Assembly (NCBI GenBank): GCA_025331125.1
Contig: JAOALB010000091.1
Location: forward strand, 1 to 64,000
Direction of reading: 5' to 3'
Length of the DNA: 64,000 nt
From: Mycogone perniciosa
Lineage: Eukaryota; Ascomycota; Sordariomycetes; Hypocreales; Hypocreaceae
Under the pieces are notes generated by a model. It saw only the letters and a program-made list of their open reading frames with translations. It had not been told where the DNA came from and made no database searches. Each line of letters starts with the position of its first letter. Position 1 is the first letter of the stretch. Of this stretch, positions 25,471 to 35,865 are shown piece after piece. The position numbers and the translations under genes are program-made.

Positions 25471-27543
25471 TCAGAAGAACGAGGGCTTGGTGAGAACACG
25501 GTACTCCACATAATCTTCGCCATCAATGTTAATGATAGTACCCTGCGATACAAGCTTACCCATGAATGGGCCCGTGGTCTTGCGCTCGTACTTGACACCA
25601 TCGTATATCTTCGCATCTTCAGCACCAGCCTTCACGCGTAACGACTCTTGTCTAGCCCATACCTTGTTTAGACGCTGCATGTCTTCCGATTCGTGGAATC
25701 GCGACTTGCCATTAGTGGCCGGGGTGGGTGTGACGGCTGCGACAGCCGCAGCAGCAGCCGCAGCAGCATCGGCGGCCAGGGCAGCGGCCCTTTCTCGGTG
25801 GAGAGCGTGACGGTCGGCACGGCCCTGTGCAGCTTCAACTCGGGCAATCTCCCGTCGGGCAAGGGCGTTGGCACGCTCCAGTGGTTCCGAGTTCTGGGCG
25901 CGGCCAGCTGATCGAGGTTCTCGTGATTCGGCATCGTTATAGACTCGCGAAGCTGGGCGGAGATCGTTCTCGTTCAGGGACTGACGAGGTGTTGCCCGGG
26001 CTTCAGCACGGCGCGATTGACGTGGCTCAAGTTGTCCAGACTCGGCCTTTCCATTCGTCTGCTCCGTGGCCTCCGTCTCTTCAGGAGTGACCGAGGGATA
26101 GTTGGGCGCAATGACCTGGTGGACGTGCCTGTAGCCACCTCCCGCACGGGTCTGGGCCTCGAAAACCGCCGTGGTCTCATTGGCAATGCGGTCCTTCGAC
26201 AGCTCACCGTGATCAATCTGATACTGCCTGACTCGGCAGTACTCCTTTATTTCCGATCGAGACAGAGGCTTCAGGTGAGGCTCAAACTCAACCTCCTCAT
26301 ATTGAATCCACAAAGCTCCTGCGCCTGATGGGAAATTGCCGTCTACAAATCGGCCATCACGGGTTTCTCGAACAACCTTGACTCGGAACATGTCGTTCTG
26401 ACCGAGAATGCCATAGACTGCATGTCGGTCTTTCAGCTCAGGCTCGCTTGACCCTTTCCAGTACCCCAAGAGGATACGTGTAGGCCGGGTGCCTGGAAGA
26501 GGGCCACGCATTGTCGAGACGTTAGGAGCACCGTTTGTGGGTCGAGGTTGAAGCGGCTGCTGTGACTGCGGCGCGGGGGATTGCTCATGGTCATTGTTGG
26601 TGTTTGGATTGATTGCCGAGAAGCCGCCACTGACCCGTCTTCGTTTGGTGTCACGTCCAGGACTAGTGGCTGATTCTGGCAGATCGGGACCATGGGCGAT
26701 AGCAGGCTGAGTAGTAGGGTTCTCATACAAAGGATTCTCCTTGACACGGCGGATAGCCTCCTTGACAGCTGCTTTCTCGGCCGCCTTACGTTCCTCCTCG
26801 TTGTCTTCATGTGCTTCAGATCGGAGTCTCACATATTCCTTGACTTGAAAGTGATCAAGGCCGACAAGATGCTTTGAGAAGATGACGCGGTCGAAGGTTA
26901 CCCAGCTGCCACCAGGGCCGGGTGGCAGAGGATACTCGTTGCTAATGGCGTCGCCGCCTACGGTAACTGGCTGAATGCGGGTTCGCAATCGGTCTCGGAC
27001 ATCAATGAAGCCAATAACTGCATGTCTATTGTCCTTCTCAGGAACATGCGAATCCCTCCACTGACCCAGAAGAACGCCTTTGACGCTGCCTAAACTCTGC
27101 CGGCCTGGCCTTGGTTTAGTGACCGGAGCAGGAGCAGGCAGCTTGGTGCCGTCTGCTGCGGTAGGAAGTTCCATTTTGCTCTCACTCAGATCAGTGAAAA
27201 CAGAGTTGCGCTTGCGTTTGGGATAGTGAGAGACGGCTGGTTCGTCTTGAGTATCGGCCATAGTCTCGTCCTCGTTGTCGGAAACTACGCGGACAAGCGA
27301 AGACCGTCGGCGACCGTTGGTCTTGGCTCCGACGATGATCTCGTCCTCTTCTAGCTCACTCAATCCAACCGGCAAGGGCGAGTGAACGTTGCTGTCTGGT
27401 TCACTAAGCTCGCTTTCGTTGTCATCAAATGAGGTTCTGGTGTGACCATTAGATTGTCTGTCAGAATCAGATATGTCAGTAAGAGTAGATGGAGCAGGCG
27501 ACAGCTCAACATCTGAGACCGAAGACGAGTATGAACGAGGCAT
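25471..27543 (-). CDS. Unrecognised fungal protein with a duplicated domain
   Basis: Single exon, 690 residues. The start is supported by an in-frame TAA eight to ten codons upstream with no splice acceptor between. Residues 1-155 are acidic, Ser-rich and disordered, with a basic KRKR (109-112) that could be a nuclear signal. Two copies of one domain follow at about 157-243 and 357-440. Each opens with LLGxW, contains DRHAV or NRHAV, then an aromatic-rich core (SWVTFDRV, LWIQYEEV), and closes with KEYxRxR. Basic KRRR occurs at 300-303, a polyalanine run near 595-610, and a conserved-looking tail ends RVLTKPSFF. I do not recognise the domain; a nuclear, chromatin-related role would be a guess. 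Upstream DNA is purine/pyrimidine-skewed. Confidence 0.9.
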   Translation of the reverse strand: MPRSYSSSVSDVELSPAPSTLTDISDSDRQSNGHTRTSFDDNESELSEPDSNVHSPLPVGLSELEEDEIIVGAKTNGRRRSSLVRVVSDNEDETMADTQDEPAVSHYPKRKRNSVFTDLSESKMELPTAADGTKLPAPAPVTKPRPGRQSLGSVKGVLLGQWRDSHVPEKDNRHAVIGFIDVRDRLRTRIQPVTVGGDAISNEYPLPPGPGGSWVTFDRVIFSKHLVGLDHFQVKEYVRLRSEAHEDNEEERKAAEKAAVKEAIRRVKENPLYENPTTQPAIAHGPDLPESATSPGRDTKRRRVSGGFSAINPNTNNDHEQSPAPQSQQPLQPRPTNGAPNVSTMRGPLPGTRPTRILLGYWKGSSEPELKDRHAVYGILGQNDMFRVKVVRETRDGRFVDGNFPSGAGALWIQYEEVEFEPHLKPLSRSEIKEYCRVRQYQIDHGELSKDRIANETTAVFEAQTRAGGGYRHVHQVIAPNYPSVTPEETEATEQTNGKAESGQLEPRQSRRAEARATPRQSLNENDLRPASRVYNDAESREPRSAGRAQNSEPLERANALARREIARVEAAQGRADRHALHRERAAALAADAAAAAAAAVAAVTPTPATNGKSRFHESEDMQRLNKVWARQESLRVKAGAEDAKIYDGVKYERKTTGPFMGKLVSQGTIINIDGEDYVEYRVLTKPSFF

Positions 27544-28963
27544 TGTGAGTGAGTTATTTTAAGTGAGAGTTTAAAAACAAAGCGGGCAAAACAAGACGCG
27601 AGAGCAACACGAGGGCAACTCTGCTCTCTCTCTCAAGCGGGCTCAATAGTTGCTGTGCAACTGGTAACAAGAAAAATACCAGCCGATAAGGCTAGAAAAC
27701 TGAGAAACGAGGAATTCGCATCAACAAGAGCGAAAAGACAGATGCACAAGAAACCGAGTTGTCTCGAGTTTTTAACGGCGATACGAGAAAGAAAGAGAGA
27801 GGATTAAGCGCCATGTCAAGAGTCAGAACTCAAATCAAATTGAGACCCAACGGAGATTAGTCAACTTAACGACTAAACCCGCGTAGCAATTAAAAACCGG
27901 GGATGCTGACACCGCTTTCAAAGAGTCCAATTGGTGACTTGGTGATAAGGCAGCTAGACCGCTATTACGTAGGCGGTTGCATGCGAATCATCAATGCCGC
28001 TCGAACACGTTGCACTGGTGTCAAGTCTGAGAGAGCCACTCGACTCAGCCTGCAAAGGCCTGCCTCTGGGCAACCCAACCAGACCAGCAGGAAGTAGGCA
28101 GCGAGGGATCAAGCCAATCAAGGAGTCAACCCTGGCAAATGGGCTCACCTTAAAGGGTGGTTGCAGACTAGTTACTGATATGGCATAGTTGTGATGGATT
28201 ATGGTGGATATGCTGAATTGACCCGCCGCGAGGGAAGCGGGATGATGGTAGTAGTAGTAGTAGTAGTAGTAATGGATGACAACTGGGAGGGAGAAAGAGA
28301 AGAAAAAAGAAAGAAGAAAAGACGCGACGCGTCTGTTTGAATTGATGGACGCGCGTGAGGAAAAAAAAAGAGGCGATGAAGAAGGGAGATTTGGGCAGCT
28401 GACGCGTGAAGCGAACGATGCGAGACACAAGGTACTCCGTACCGTACCTTTACTCGTACACAGGCACAAGCATGGAAGGCTAAGCCCCCGGAAAATGAGT
28501 GATAGAGGCTGGGAAAGGCAGCTGTAGGCCCCACAACAGCAGCTGTAGCAGCAGCAGCAGCAGCAGCCAAAGGCGATTGCGGTGAATCACAGCCAAACTG
28601 ATTGAGATATCATTGACTGAGAAAAGAAGGGAAACGACATTCTCAGAAAACAACAGCCATCGAGGCTGAGTGGGTTTGCAGGTGGAAATTGAATCAAAAA
28701 AGACAAACAGGAAAAAAATAAAATGAATAAATGAAGGAGAGGAAGAAAAGGGCCTTGGCAACGGATCATAAATCTGGTTCATAATCGGTGTTTTAAGTTT
28801 CAGGTTATAGCCAAGAATTAGTGCCAGGACTAGGCAAATCATTGCCAATAAGCCGAAAAAAAGAGGAAACAAGGCAAGAGGATGAAAGCAGAGACTGAGA
28901 TGGAATGGAATGGAAACGAAAGCTTCTCCATCGAAAGTGAAAAGAAAAATAATAAACACTCAC
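27544..28963. other. Upstream region of the 690-residue gene
   Basis: About 1.4 kb without a supportable gene. It is A/G-rich on the plus strand, so C/T-rich in the direction of the downstream gene, a common fungal promoter feature. It contains a (GTA)n tract at 28247-28271, a (GCA)n tract near 28543-28567, and one exact TACTCCGTA at 28433. If the candidate exon at 28964-29274 is real, its intron would run through here. Confidence 0.6.
28247..28271. repeat. (GTA)n microsatellite
   Basis: About eight GTA units. The minus-strand shadow reads as a Tyr or Thr run. Confidence 0.9.
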
Positions 28964-29274
28964 TTTGATGCCACATCAGCAGCTGGGCCGCCATTCGTCT
29001 CGCGGGGAGCAGTAGCAGTTGTTGTAGAAGCTGGGGTTGGGCTCTTCTCAGACTGCACACCAGGCGGCGGTCCCTCTATTGGCGAGGGTTGCGCGGCTGA
29101 ATCCTCAGTCTTCTCAGTAGCTTGGGCTGCGGCCGAATTCGATGCCGGATGATGAGGCAACTCGGTGGTTGGCACCAATGGAGCCGCTGGCGTTGGCGAC
29201 TTGTTGCGGTTGCTTGTCTCGATTGACGAGGGCAGCGGCGTCCGGCTCTTGTGGTCAACAACCGTATCCTCCAT
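28964..29274 (-). CDS. Candidate first exon of an unidentified gene
   Basis: The open frame starts at ATG 29274 (another ATG lies at 29298) and runs 311 nt to a strong AAA|GTGAGT donor at 28963. The peptide is Pro/Ser/Thr/Ala-rich and hydrophilic (for example PSPIEGPPPG and ETNGGPAADVAS) with balanced codon use. That looks like a disordered N terminus rather than a random frame. If unspliced it would stop at TGA just past the donor, giving a peptide of about 104-112 residues. I could not find the next exon in the 1.4 kb before the 690-residue gene, whose own start is protected by an upstream stop. It may instead be a short gene, or an upstream exon spliced into the 5' UTR of that gene. Confidence 0.4.
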
Positions 29275-32200
29275 GGCGTCTTGTGTGCGGCGCAGCAAGT
29301 CGGAGATAACTCAAGAAGGAGATGGCCAAAAATAAAAGCTTCTCCGAAACAGGACGATGCTGTCACGAAACTCCCGGACCCCACTGTGTCGAGGCGCGCA
29401 AGTCGACTTCGGGACAATCGTGTGGTCGCAGCGTGATAGATTAGAAGTTATGATGTTGGAGAAGACAACCGAGGGTTTGTGTGCGACGACCAGAAATTTG
29501 AAAAAGAGGGAAGGGGGGAGAAAAAAAAACTTATGATATAACACCCTGGGTTGGCTTTCTTGGCTGAAGAGAGGACCCGAAAAGGGCGAAAACCAAAAAA
29601 AAGCCTGATCGGCTGCAAGTCTGAGTTCTAATCACCGAACAGGGGGGAGGGGGTTGTCTGTAGTAATAACAACCTTGAACGTCGACTCAAGGAAGGGCGC
29701 GCGCCCGATAAAAGACGATGGGCGATAGGGGAGGCCGAACCAGGGTTGTGAGATGAGTTGAGTTGCGAGTTGCTGTTGTTGCGAGAAGGATAAAAGAAAA
29801 GAGGAAAACCCGAGAGAAGGGAAAGGAAAGGAAAGGGGGAAAAAAGCTGCCGGGAGCAAAACTTGGCAAGAAGAAGGCGAAGGGGGGGGCGTTCGAAGAG
29901 AGAAGCCAAAAAGTTGGGTGATTGACGGGCCGGCAGGGGGGTGCGAGCGAGTGGTCGAATGGGCAATAATGAACAGAGACACGGTTTTACCTTTGGTTTT
30001 GAAGGGATGGACATCAGTTGATTTGCAGGCGCGTGCTAATATGCGTACTAGCGAACATAGATTACAAGCACAGTATGGTGCGTGATTGAGTGCAATGAAC
30101 TCCGAACAGCTCGCAACTTTAAACCTCTAGCTCACAATCATTGGCCCGAGAGAGAGCAGAACGGCTTTGAGCGTGAAACCTTGCTTCAAGTGTATAACAA
30201 CAACAGGACGATTTATTCTTGCGCCCCCGCACGTTTCGGTCGCAAGTTGGCGATGCAAATGCGATGCAATCCGGTCTTATTATAACTCGGAATTAGTATA
30301 AGAAACATCTCACCGAAGAATACTAGTGATATTACTACTACTACTACTAACTAATAGGTGGGTGACCAAGGTTATTACGAGTACTGGGAGTTCGGTAATG
30401 CGATCCATCAACAATCCGCACTAACGACATTTCCCTGCGAGAAGATAGCTAAGGTAGCTAGCACTACGGAGTAATACTTTGTACCTAGGTAGTACTACTA
30501 GCTACCTAGTCATCGACGTTCGGGGACTTGTAGAAAGGCTCAACTCACAGCAAGGAAAGCAGCTTTTGAAAAGCCATAGAAAAACTAAGAAAACGGAATG
30601 TAACAGCCGAAAAGAGCAGCAAATATATGCGTGCGTCTATTTCTTGCGCCCCCTCGTCCTTGTTCTCTCCTCTTTTTTCTCCTCTTTTCTGGAACGGAGA
30701 GCGCTCCTAGTTCTGCCAAGACAAATGACACCACGAGGGTACACTGATTCCAAAAGAGATAGATGGTGCCTTTTTTGGCCGGTTCGATAGGTAGATTACA
30801 TATTATTACTCCGTATATTGCGCTAAATATGGATAACCCAAAGAGGCCACCATGGCACAACTCTCCCAAGTCTCAGGTAGCAGCAGTATTACTACGAGTA
30901 TGTATCATGTCGTATCTTGTCCGGCTGAACCGGTCCGAAACGAGCCATGCACGTATGATTTGTCCTAAAGGATTTCTGATTTACTTACTCCGTAGTGCTG
31001 TACGGAGTAGCTTGTACTCCGTATTCCATCCATGCCTGTGAGTATATTTTTACTGTGTTCCTCTGATAGGCTCCATAACGGACCCTTTTTTTTGTGCAAC
31101 TCATGAGCTTGCCACCAAACAAATAACTTGTGATTACTATTGATAGGTACTACATATGCATCCCATTGTAATCTCCGAACGAATACCACCGTGTGGTTAC
31201 CTGCACACACACATGCCTCCATTTCCATATGTCCATTTGTTATGCAGCTTTTTTTTTCTTCGGCCTGTGGCGATTTCTGGGTGGTTGGGGAGACACTATC
31301 GCCGTCTACCAATGACCATCAAGCATCAAATTGATGACCTCGTTTTTCCCATTCCATGTTGGGTTGAAAAGCTCATCATACCCTCGCCCATAGTACTTTT
31401 GTGCTACCCACTAGTTTATGCCACAACCCAATCAACTCAAGATTTTACGGATCAAGCAACGGTCTCTCTGCCGAGAGTTGCGGCCGCAGCTTACTCGTAC
31501 AGTTAGTTGCCTAGTTGGTGCTGTGTCGTTACGCATCGGAATGCGCCCGCGGGCCATCCGTGCGAATAGTAATGCCATAGGCCCCCCACTACTACTACTA
31601 CAAGATGGGAACTCGTGCCGGCAAGACCGAGGCCTTCTGAGCGGTATCTGATCAGTCAGTCGCACAAAACCCTGCGAGATGTGATGTGATGATGTGTGTT
31701 GGACGCACTCCGTACATATGTATGTTTCTGGATAGTGGATAGCTGTGGACAGCTGTTGTTCCGTGAGTGGTTCATCAACAGGGCCCCCCGGCTTACTCGC
31801 TTGAGCCTCTTGGGGCCTGGTGATTCGTCCATGCAAAACAACCAAATTCCTACTCCGTACTCCGTACTGTCCGCCCACTTTTCTATCGCTTTTGCCGATT
31901 TCCCGTCTGGGTAAGTTGACTATGTTGATACGCAAAAGGGCAACAATACCCGGGGACACTCATCATTTTGGTTGGCAGTGGTTGGTTCCTTCAACGGCCA
32001 CCAGAAACAAACAACTGACGCCACGTTGAGAGCCTCTATATTACATACATACATCCCTACATACACGGCACATAACACCTCTCCACTCAAACATAACTGC
32101 ACGTTACACATAGCTTTTGATAACTGACATAAGGAATGATGGATTATACTTGTTAGGACTTGATTGGTTTTTTTGCGTCTTGGTTTTACACTACGGGGTT

Positions 32201-33139
32201 CTCTGCGGCCCGGGTTCCGACTCTGCGGACCTGCAATCCCGGGTATATTACATATTGAACCAACCAAGATCATCCACATGAGACAACAGTTGAGAGAAGC
32301 GCGGCAAAAAGGCTATATAAGTAATATGTGATATGTATAATACTTGGTAATTTGGCGCCTATATAATAAATACCACCCAAATACCACATACACGGAAAAT
32401 ACAAAAAAGGGACACGACGTGGTTAATCTCTCCCGTGCGGAGATGCTCCAAAGATAGAGTTATGGTCCGCGATGGCGTCCGGCATTTTTGACGGGCATCC
32501 AAGTCTCGTACTCGTAGATTGCATATTCCTTCGCAGGCCGCCGACATGCGTAGTTTCTCCTCTTCTACCTCCTCATCATAGCTCTCAAAACAAGTACTAC
32601 TACTACTACTAGCAGGTTCCCAAATCACCAGATACTAGTGACAATTTTCTTCCCGTCTGTGGGTTTTTTTGTATCGTATTTCTTCGGGTTCTGTCTTGGC
32701 AAGTCTTGGATTTGTCAAAAGATCAGTGATCTGCCGCATCTCTGTCACATGTGAACAGGTTCATTTCCATCTCACAACTATGGTCAAAGTCATGCATACA
32801 TCCTCAATCTGTAATTTTGCTCCTCGCCAGGAAAACGGAGCCCAGAGGGCAATTTCTATTGTGAGTTATATGTTGTGCTGCAGGGCTCATACCTTGCGAG
32901 CTGCAGCACATGCCCAACCAACAGAATTTGTTTGCCGTTGAAGATTGGGTTGGTCCATCTCTCGCTTAAGCAGGTTGACTAAATAGGAACAAGCCCGATA
33001 CGAGGCAACGGCCCGTGAAGATTATTGCCCAGCATTTCTTGTATTGTAGCCGTGAAAGTTGCCAATCGTTTGCTGCCCTGTTTTCATACTCGAAACCACA
33101 GATTATCTGACATTGAACCCCTGCTCCCATGTACTATCA
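29275..33139. other. 3.9 kb noncoding region between the candidate exon and Sen54
   Basis: Bases 29300-30000 are strongly purine-rich on the plus strand (pyrimidine-rich upstream of the minus-strand exon). From 30.3 to 32 kb there are seven exact copies of the TACTCCGTA/TACGGAGTA 9-mer, including a three-copy cluster at 30986-31023 and an overlapping pair at 31851-31866. Short ACT/TAC repeats occur at 30330-30350 and 32595-32611. ORFs here are short and overlap on both strands; none is supportable. Confidence 0.6.
30986..31023. repeat. Cluster of three TACTCCGTA motifs in alternating orientation
   Basis: TACTCCGTA at 30986-30994, its reverse complement TACGGAGTA at 31001-31009, and TACTCCGTA again at 31015-31023. 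Neighbouring copies are inverted and could form small hairpins. Confidence 0.85.
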
Positions 33140-34519
33140 TCATCGACCTCGACCTCTTCCCCTCCCCCTGCCTCTTCCACGACCACCACCCCTGCCGCCT
33201 TTCTTTCCCCCTCTTCCAGCATTCCTGTTATCAAATCTCTCAAACAGTTTCTCCTCACCAAACGCGCCCTCCCCAAATCTCATAAAGTTGACAAGCCCCC
33301 TATCAACCACCGCAACAATCACATTCCTGTGCCCATGCTTTAGTCTCTGATACAGCTTCCCCGGCCCTTGCCAAGCCTCTGGTGCGGGGTCATGTGGTGT
33401 TGACTCCAGCAGTGTCGTAATTTGCTCCAGCGTCGGGACGTACGAGTCGTTTGTGTCTGCCACTGCGATGCGAAAGTCCGGCGGCCCAGGGTTTTTCTTG
33501 GAGAAGCCGCCCGCGCCTGGTTTCCAGACGTGGAAGTGAACCCTGAACGGCTCTTCGGGAGTTGAGGGGCTGGGCGGTACAGGGAGGGGCTTGTGTCGTG
33601 GTAGAAGGGCGAGTTGTTGGTATATAGGATGATAGGCTCGGTAAAGACCTGGAGCGACTAGCGGACCGAATGGTTGTTGCTTTGGTTGTCTCTCCCAATT
33701 GACGAAGGAGAACAGCCATTGCCAGAGTGATGTCGAGGGTGTTGGCGAGACTTCTTGTCGTGGCGACTCAAGCGGGGCGCGTAGAATATTGAAGCCGGCT
33801 CTCTTCAGGTATGTGTATACCTGATACTTCGGCAGTGTTGTTTTCCCTTGCTCGCCTTCATAGCCAATGAACAGCGAATATGCAGCTTCCAAACTCAGCG
33901 GCAGTCCGGTATCGTAGTCATCAGGACCAAAGCCCTCTCGAGACGGTCCACCAACTTTGCTCCCCTTTGGCATCAGTTCCTCAAACTCCATTGATGGCCA
34001 CCACAAGTCCACTGATCCTCTCTCGATGAGATACAGTGCTTCTTCCGGCAACAACCACAATCTTCCCACGCCAAGCTGGTCCTTATTCCCAGAGGCGATC
34101 CTACCGATATCCTTCATCCAACTTCCTCTTTCATGCTCCATAACCACCACCCTATCCTTTAACCACATGCCCTCATATTCTGTAGCGACATTCTCCTCAT
34201 CCGTCCAAAAATCTGGAAAACACCACCCTCTGGTCCACGACTCTCCCCGATGTATTCTCGTGTAGCTCAGCACATCTTCTAGCGCTCTGCGACTCGACTC
34301 AAGGGTAATGTCTTGCGCCTTCGTCCCATGTGCTTCAAAATCCTTTTCGCCTTTGCGAATGGTCTGACTGGAGACTCCCCTCTTGGTGAACATGGTAGCG
34401 AAGAGCTTGTAGTCAGGCATGTCGTCCTCCAGGGCTTCTTCGGTGGAGGGGGCACCGTCGCCGGGTTCCGCCGGTACCGCCCTCACGGCATTTGGACTGT
34501 CGTCGTCGTCGAAAGACAT
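33140..34519 (-). CDS. SEN54: tRNA-splicing endonuclease subunit Sen54
   Basis: Single exon, 459 residues from the ATG at 34519 (MSFDDDDSP); an upstream ATG at 34588 is possible but less family-like. The Sen54 N-terminal region is visible: the KRGVSSQTIRKGEKDFEAHG segment, then the GRLWLLPEEALYLIERGSVDLWW motif typical of the family. After that come an extended middle and a C-terminal fold. Sen54 is a structural subunit of the heterotetrameric endonuclease (Sen2, Sen34, Sen15, Sen54) that excises introns from pre-tRNA. The C terminus carries an Arg/Gly tail of about 25 residues, mostly alternating Gly-Arg. The gene lies 420 bp from an intron-containing tRNA-Leu transcribed divergently. Confidence 0.94.
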   Translation of the reverse strand: MSFDDDDSPNAVRAVPAEPGDGAPSTEEALEDDMPDYKLFATMFTKRGVSSQTIRKGEKDFEAHGTKAQDITLESSRRALEDVLSYTRIHRGESWTRGWCFPDFWTDEENVATEYEGMWLKDRVVVMEHERGSWMKDIGRIASGNKDQLGVGRLWLLPEEALYLIERGSVDLWWPSMEFEELMPKGSKVGGPSREGFGPDDYDTGLPLSLEAAYSLFIGYEGEQGKTTLPKYQVYTYLKRAGFNILRAPLESPRQEVSPTPSTSLWQWLFSFVNWERQPKQQPFGPLVAPGLYRAYHPIYQQLALLPRHKPLPVPPSPSTPEEPFRVHFHVWKPGAGGFSKKNPGPPDFRIAVADTNDSYVPTLEQITTLLESTPHDPAPEAWQGPGKLYQRLKHGHRNVIVAVVDRGLVNFMRFGEGAFGEEKLFERFDNRNAGRGGKKGGRGGGRGRGRGRGRGRGR

Positions 34520-34939
34520 GTTTTGTAGGATGATAGCGAATAGCGCTTTTGTCTCGTGCGATGTTGGGATTGGAAGTTTGGTGGTCAAGCGTCAAGTGAT
34601 GTTGCGCAAGGTAATAGGGTAGCTGCGTCAAAGATCTTAAATCAATCAAACAGACCCCGCGCTGGTGTAGAATATCCCTGGTGAATCGCGATACTGCAGT
34701 TAATGAAAACAAAAAAGAAGTTATGCATTCATGAATCCTTTGTGATCGTGGGTATCTGGAAATGCGAGTGAATTTAACGTCGCAACAGATGCAAAATCTC
34801 TCGAATAATTCTTGCTTTTGGTTGAGCTGATAGTGGGGGTGGCTATGAACCAGCGACATGTGATTTTTTCTCTCCTACTATTTTGCTCGTAGGTTATAAT
34901 ATTCTTTATCCCAGACTGTATCAACAACAACATGTGATA
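34520..34939. other. Divergent spacer between Sen54 and tRNA-Leu
   Basis: 420 bp holding the Sen54 promoter (Pol II) and the upstream flank of a Pol III tRNA gene. No further gene is seen. Confidence 0.6.
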
Positions 34940-35054
34940 GCGAGTCTGGCCGAGTGGTTAAGGCGTTGTGTTTAGGTGAAGTCCGGCTTTCCGGACCGCA
35001 AATACCTGATCCGCAATGGGCATGCCCGCGTAGGTTCGATCCCTACGGCTCGCA
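34940..35054 (+). tRNA. tRNA-Leu (anticodon TAG) with a 34-nt intron
   Basis: The class II cloverleaf can be folded by hand. The acceptor GCGAGTC pairs with GGCTCGC, with discriminator A at 35054. The D arm contains the A-box-like GGCCGAGTGGTTAAGGC. Anticodon stem TTGTG (34966-34970) pairs with CGCAA (35012-35016), with loop TTTAGG plus C and anticodon TAG at 34973-34975. A long variable arm follows, then T stem GTAGG/CCTAC with loop TTCGATC. The intron at 34977-35010 sits one base 3' of the anticodon, as in nuclear tRNAs, and its CCTGA can pair with the TTAGG around the anticodon. It decodes CUA-type leucine codons. A T-run follows immediately. Confidence 0.96.
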
Positions 35055-35061
35055 TTTTTTT
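35055..35061 (+). terminator. Pol III oligo-T terminator of tRNA-Leu
   Basis: Seven T residues start directly after the discriminator base, with a further T-rich stretch beyond. This is the standard RNA polymerase III stop signal. Confidence 0.9.
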
Positions 35062-35865
35062 GTCTTTTGAATATGCATTTTTTTTTCTCAAAACCCCCCA
35101 TCCATCATCATCTGTCATCCACCTGCTTGTTTTTGTCTAAGTCGCTTTGTTTGCTGTGTGTTTCGTTGTATTATTATTGTCTTCTTTTTTGTGCATCACA
35201 TACTACCAGGATACGAACTTGAATGCACCTTTTGCATGGCCGAGCTCAGCTCATTCATCATTATCCTCCGTATGCTCATCAACGTCGTCATTCAAATACA
35301 CAATAGGTCAAACTATGACTTCAAAAAGCCCGTACTCCAAACATCCATCCTCGTAAGACGTCCAGAACCTATTGCCGTACCATAACGCGCCTAGCCCATC
35401 CATTTGCCACCAGTCTCTCCAAATGATGAACCTCCATTTGAAACCTTGATCCACAAGGCTCTCCTTAAAACGCCATAGATCATGCCCTATATTACCGAGA
35501 AGCAAGAAGCAGTAGCCGTTTTTCCCAGACCTCGCCGATTCAGACCTGCAAGACATCTCTTTCGAGAGGGCACGTATTACAGCCATTGGCAACGGAAACA
35601 CCTTGTTAAATCACTTCCAAGTCACTCCTCCGGTCTTTTTGTTCCATGAGCATAGCGTTTCTCGAAGAGATACCGAAGGTCCGCATCCTCTACACGCTGC
35701 GCGGGGTTATTATTCGACCCATCATGACGCTGTGTGACTTCGGAGATGGCTCGCTGGAATCGCCACATGGCCCCCGTGAGCGAGAAACCACTGGGAGTGA
35801 GGTGTAGCAGAGTACTCGTCTCCATGAGTGAGTCATGAGCATGATTCATGCACACTCAAGGCTGT
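35062..35865. other. Region between tRNA-Leu and the arrestin-like stop codon
   Basis: Contains minus-strand open frames 35622-35855 and 35308-35601. The first could be a last exon of the arrestin-like gene. A GTGAAC donor at 35869 and a CAG acceptor before 35790 would give an in-frame 459-residue protein ending at 35622. I kept the simpler stop at 35866. The second frame is Trp-rich and unassigned. Confidence 0.4.

Noticed and set aside
28480..28959. 159-residue hydrophobic minus-strand ORF directly after the orphan exon
   Set aside because: Leu/Phe/Ser runs come from a polypyrimidine tract; membrane-like appearance is compositional.
35308..35601. 97-residue Trp-rich minus-strand ORF
   Set aside because: No splice connection to the arrestin-like gene, no recognisable domain, and biased by local composition.
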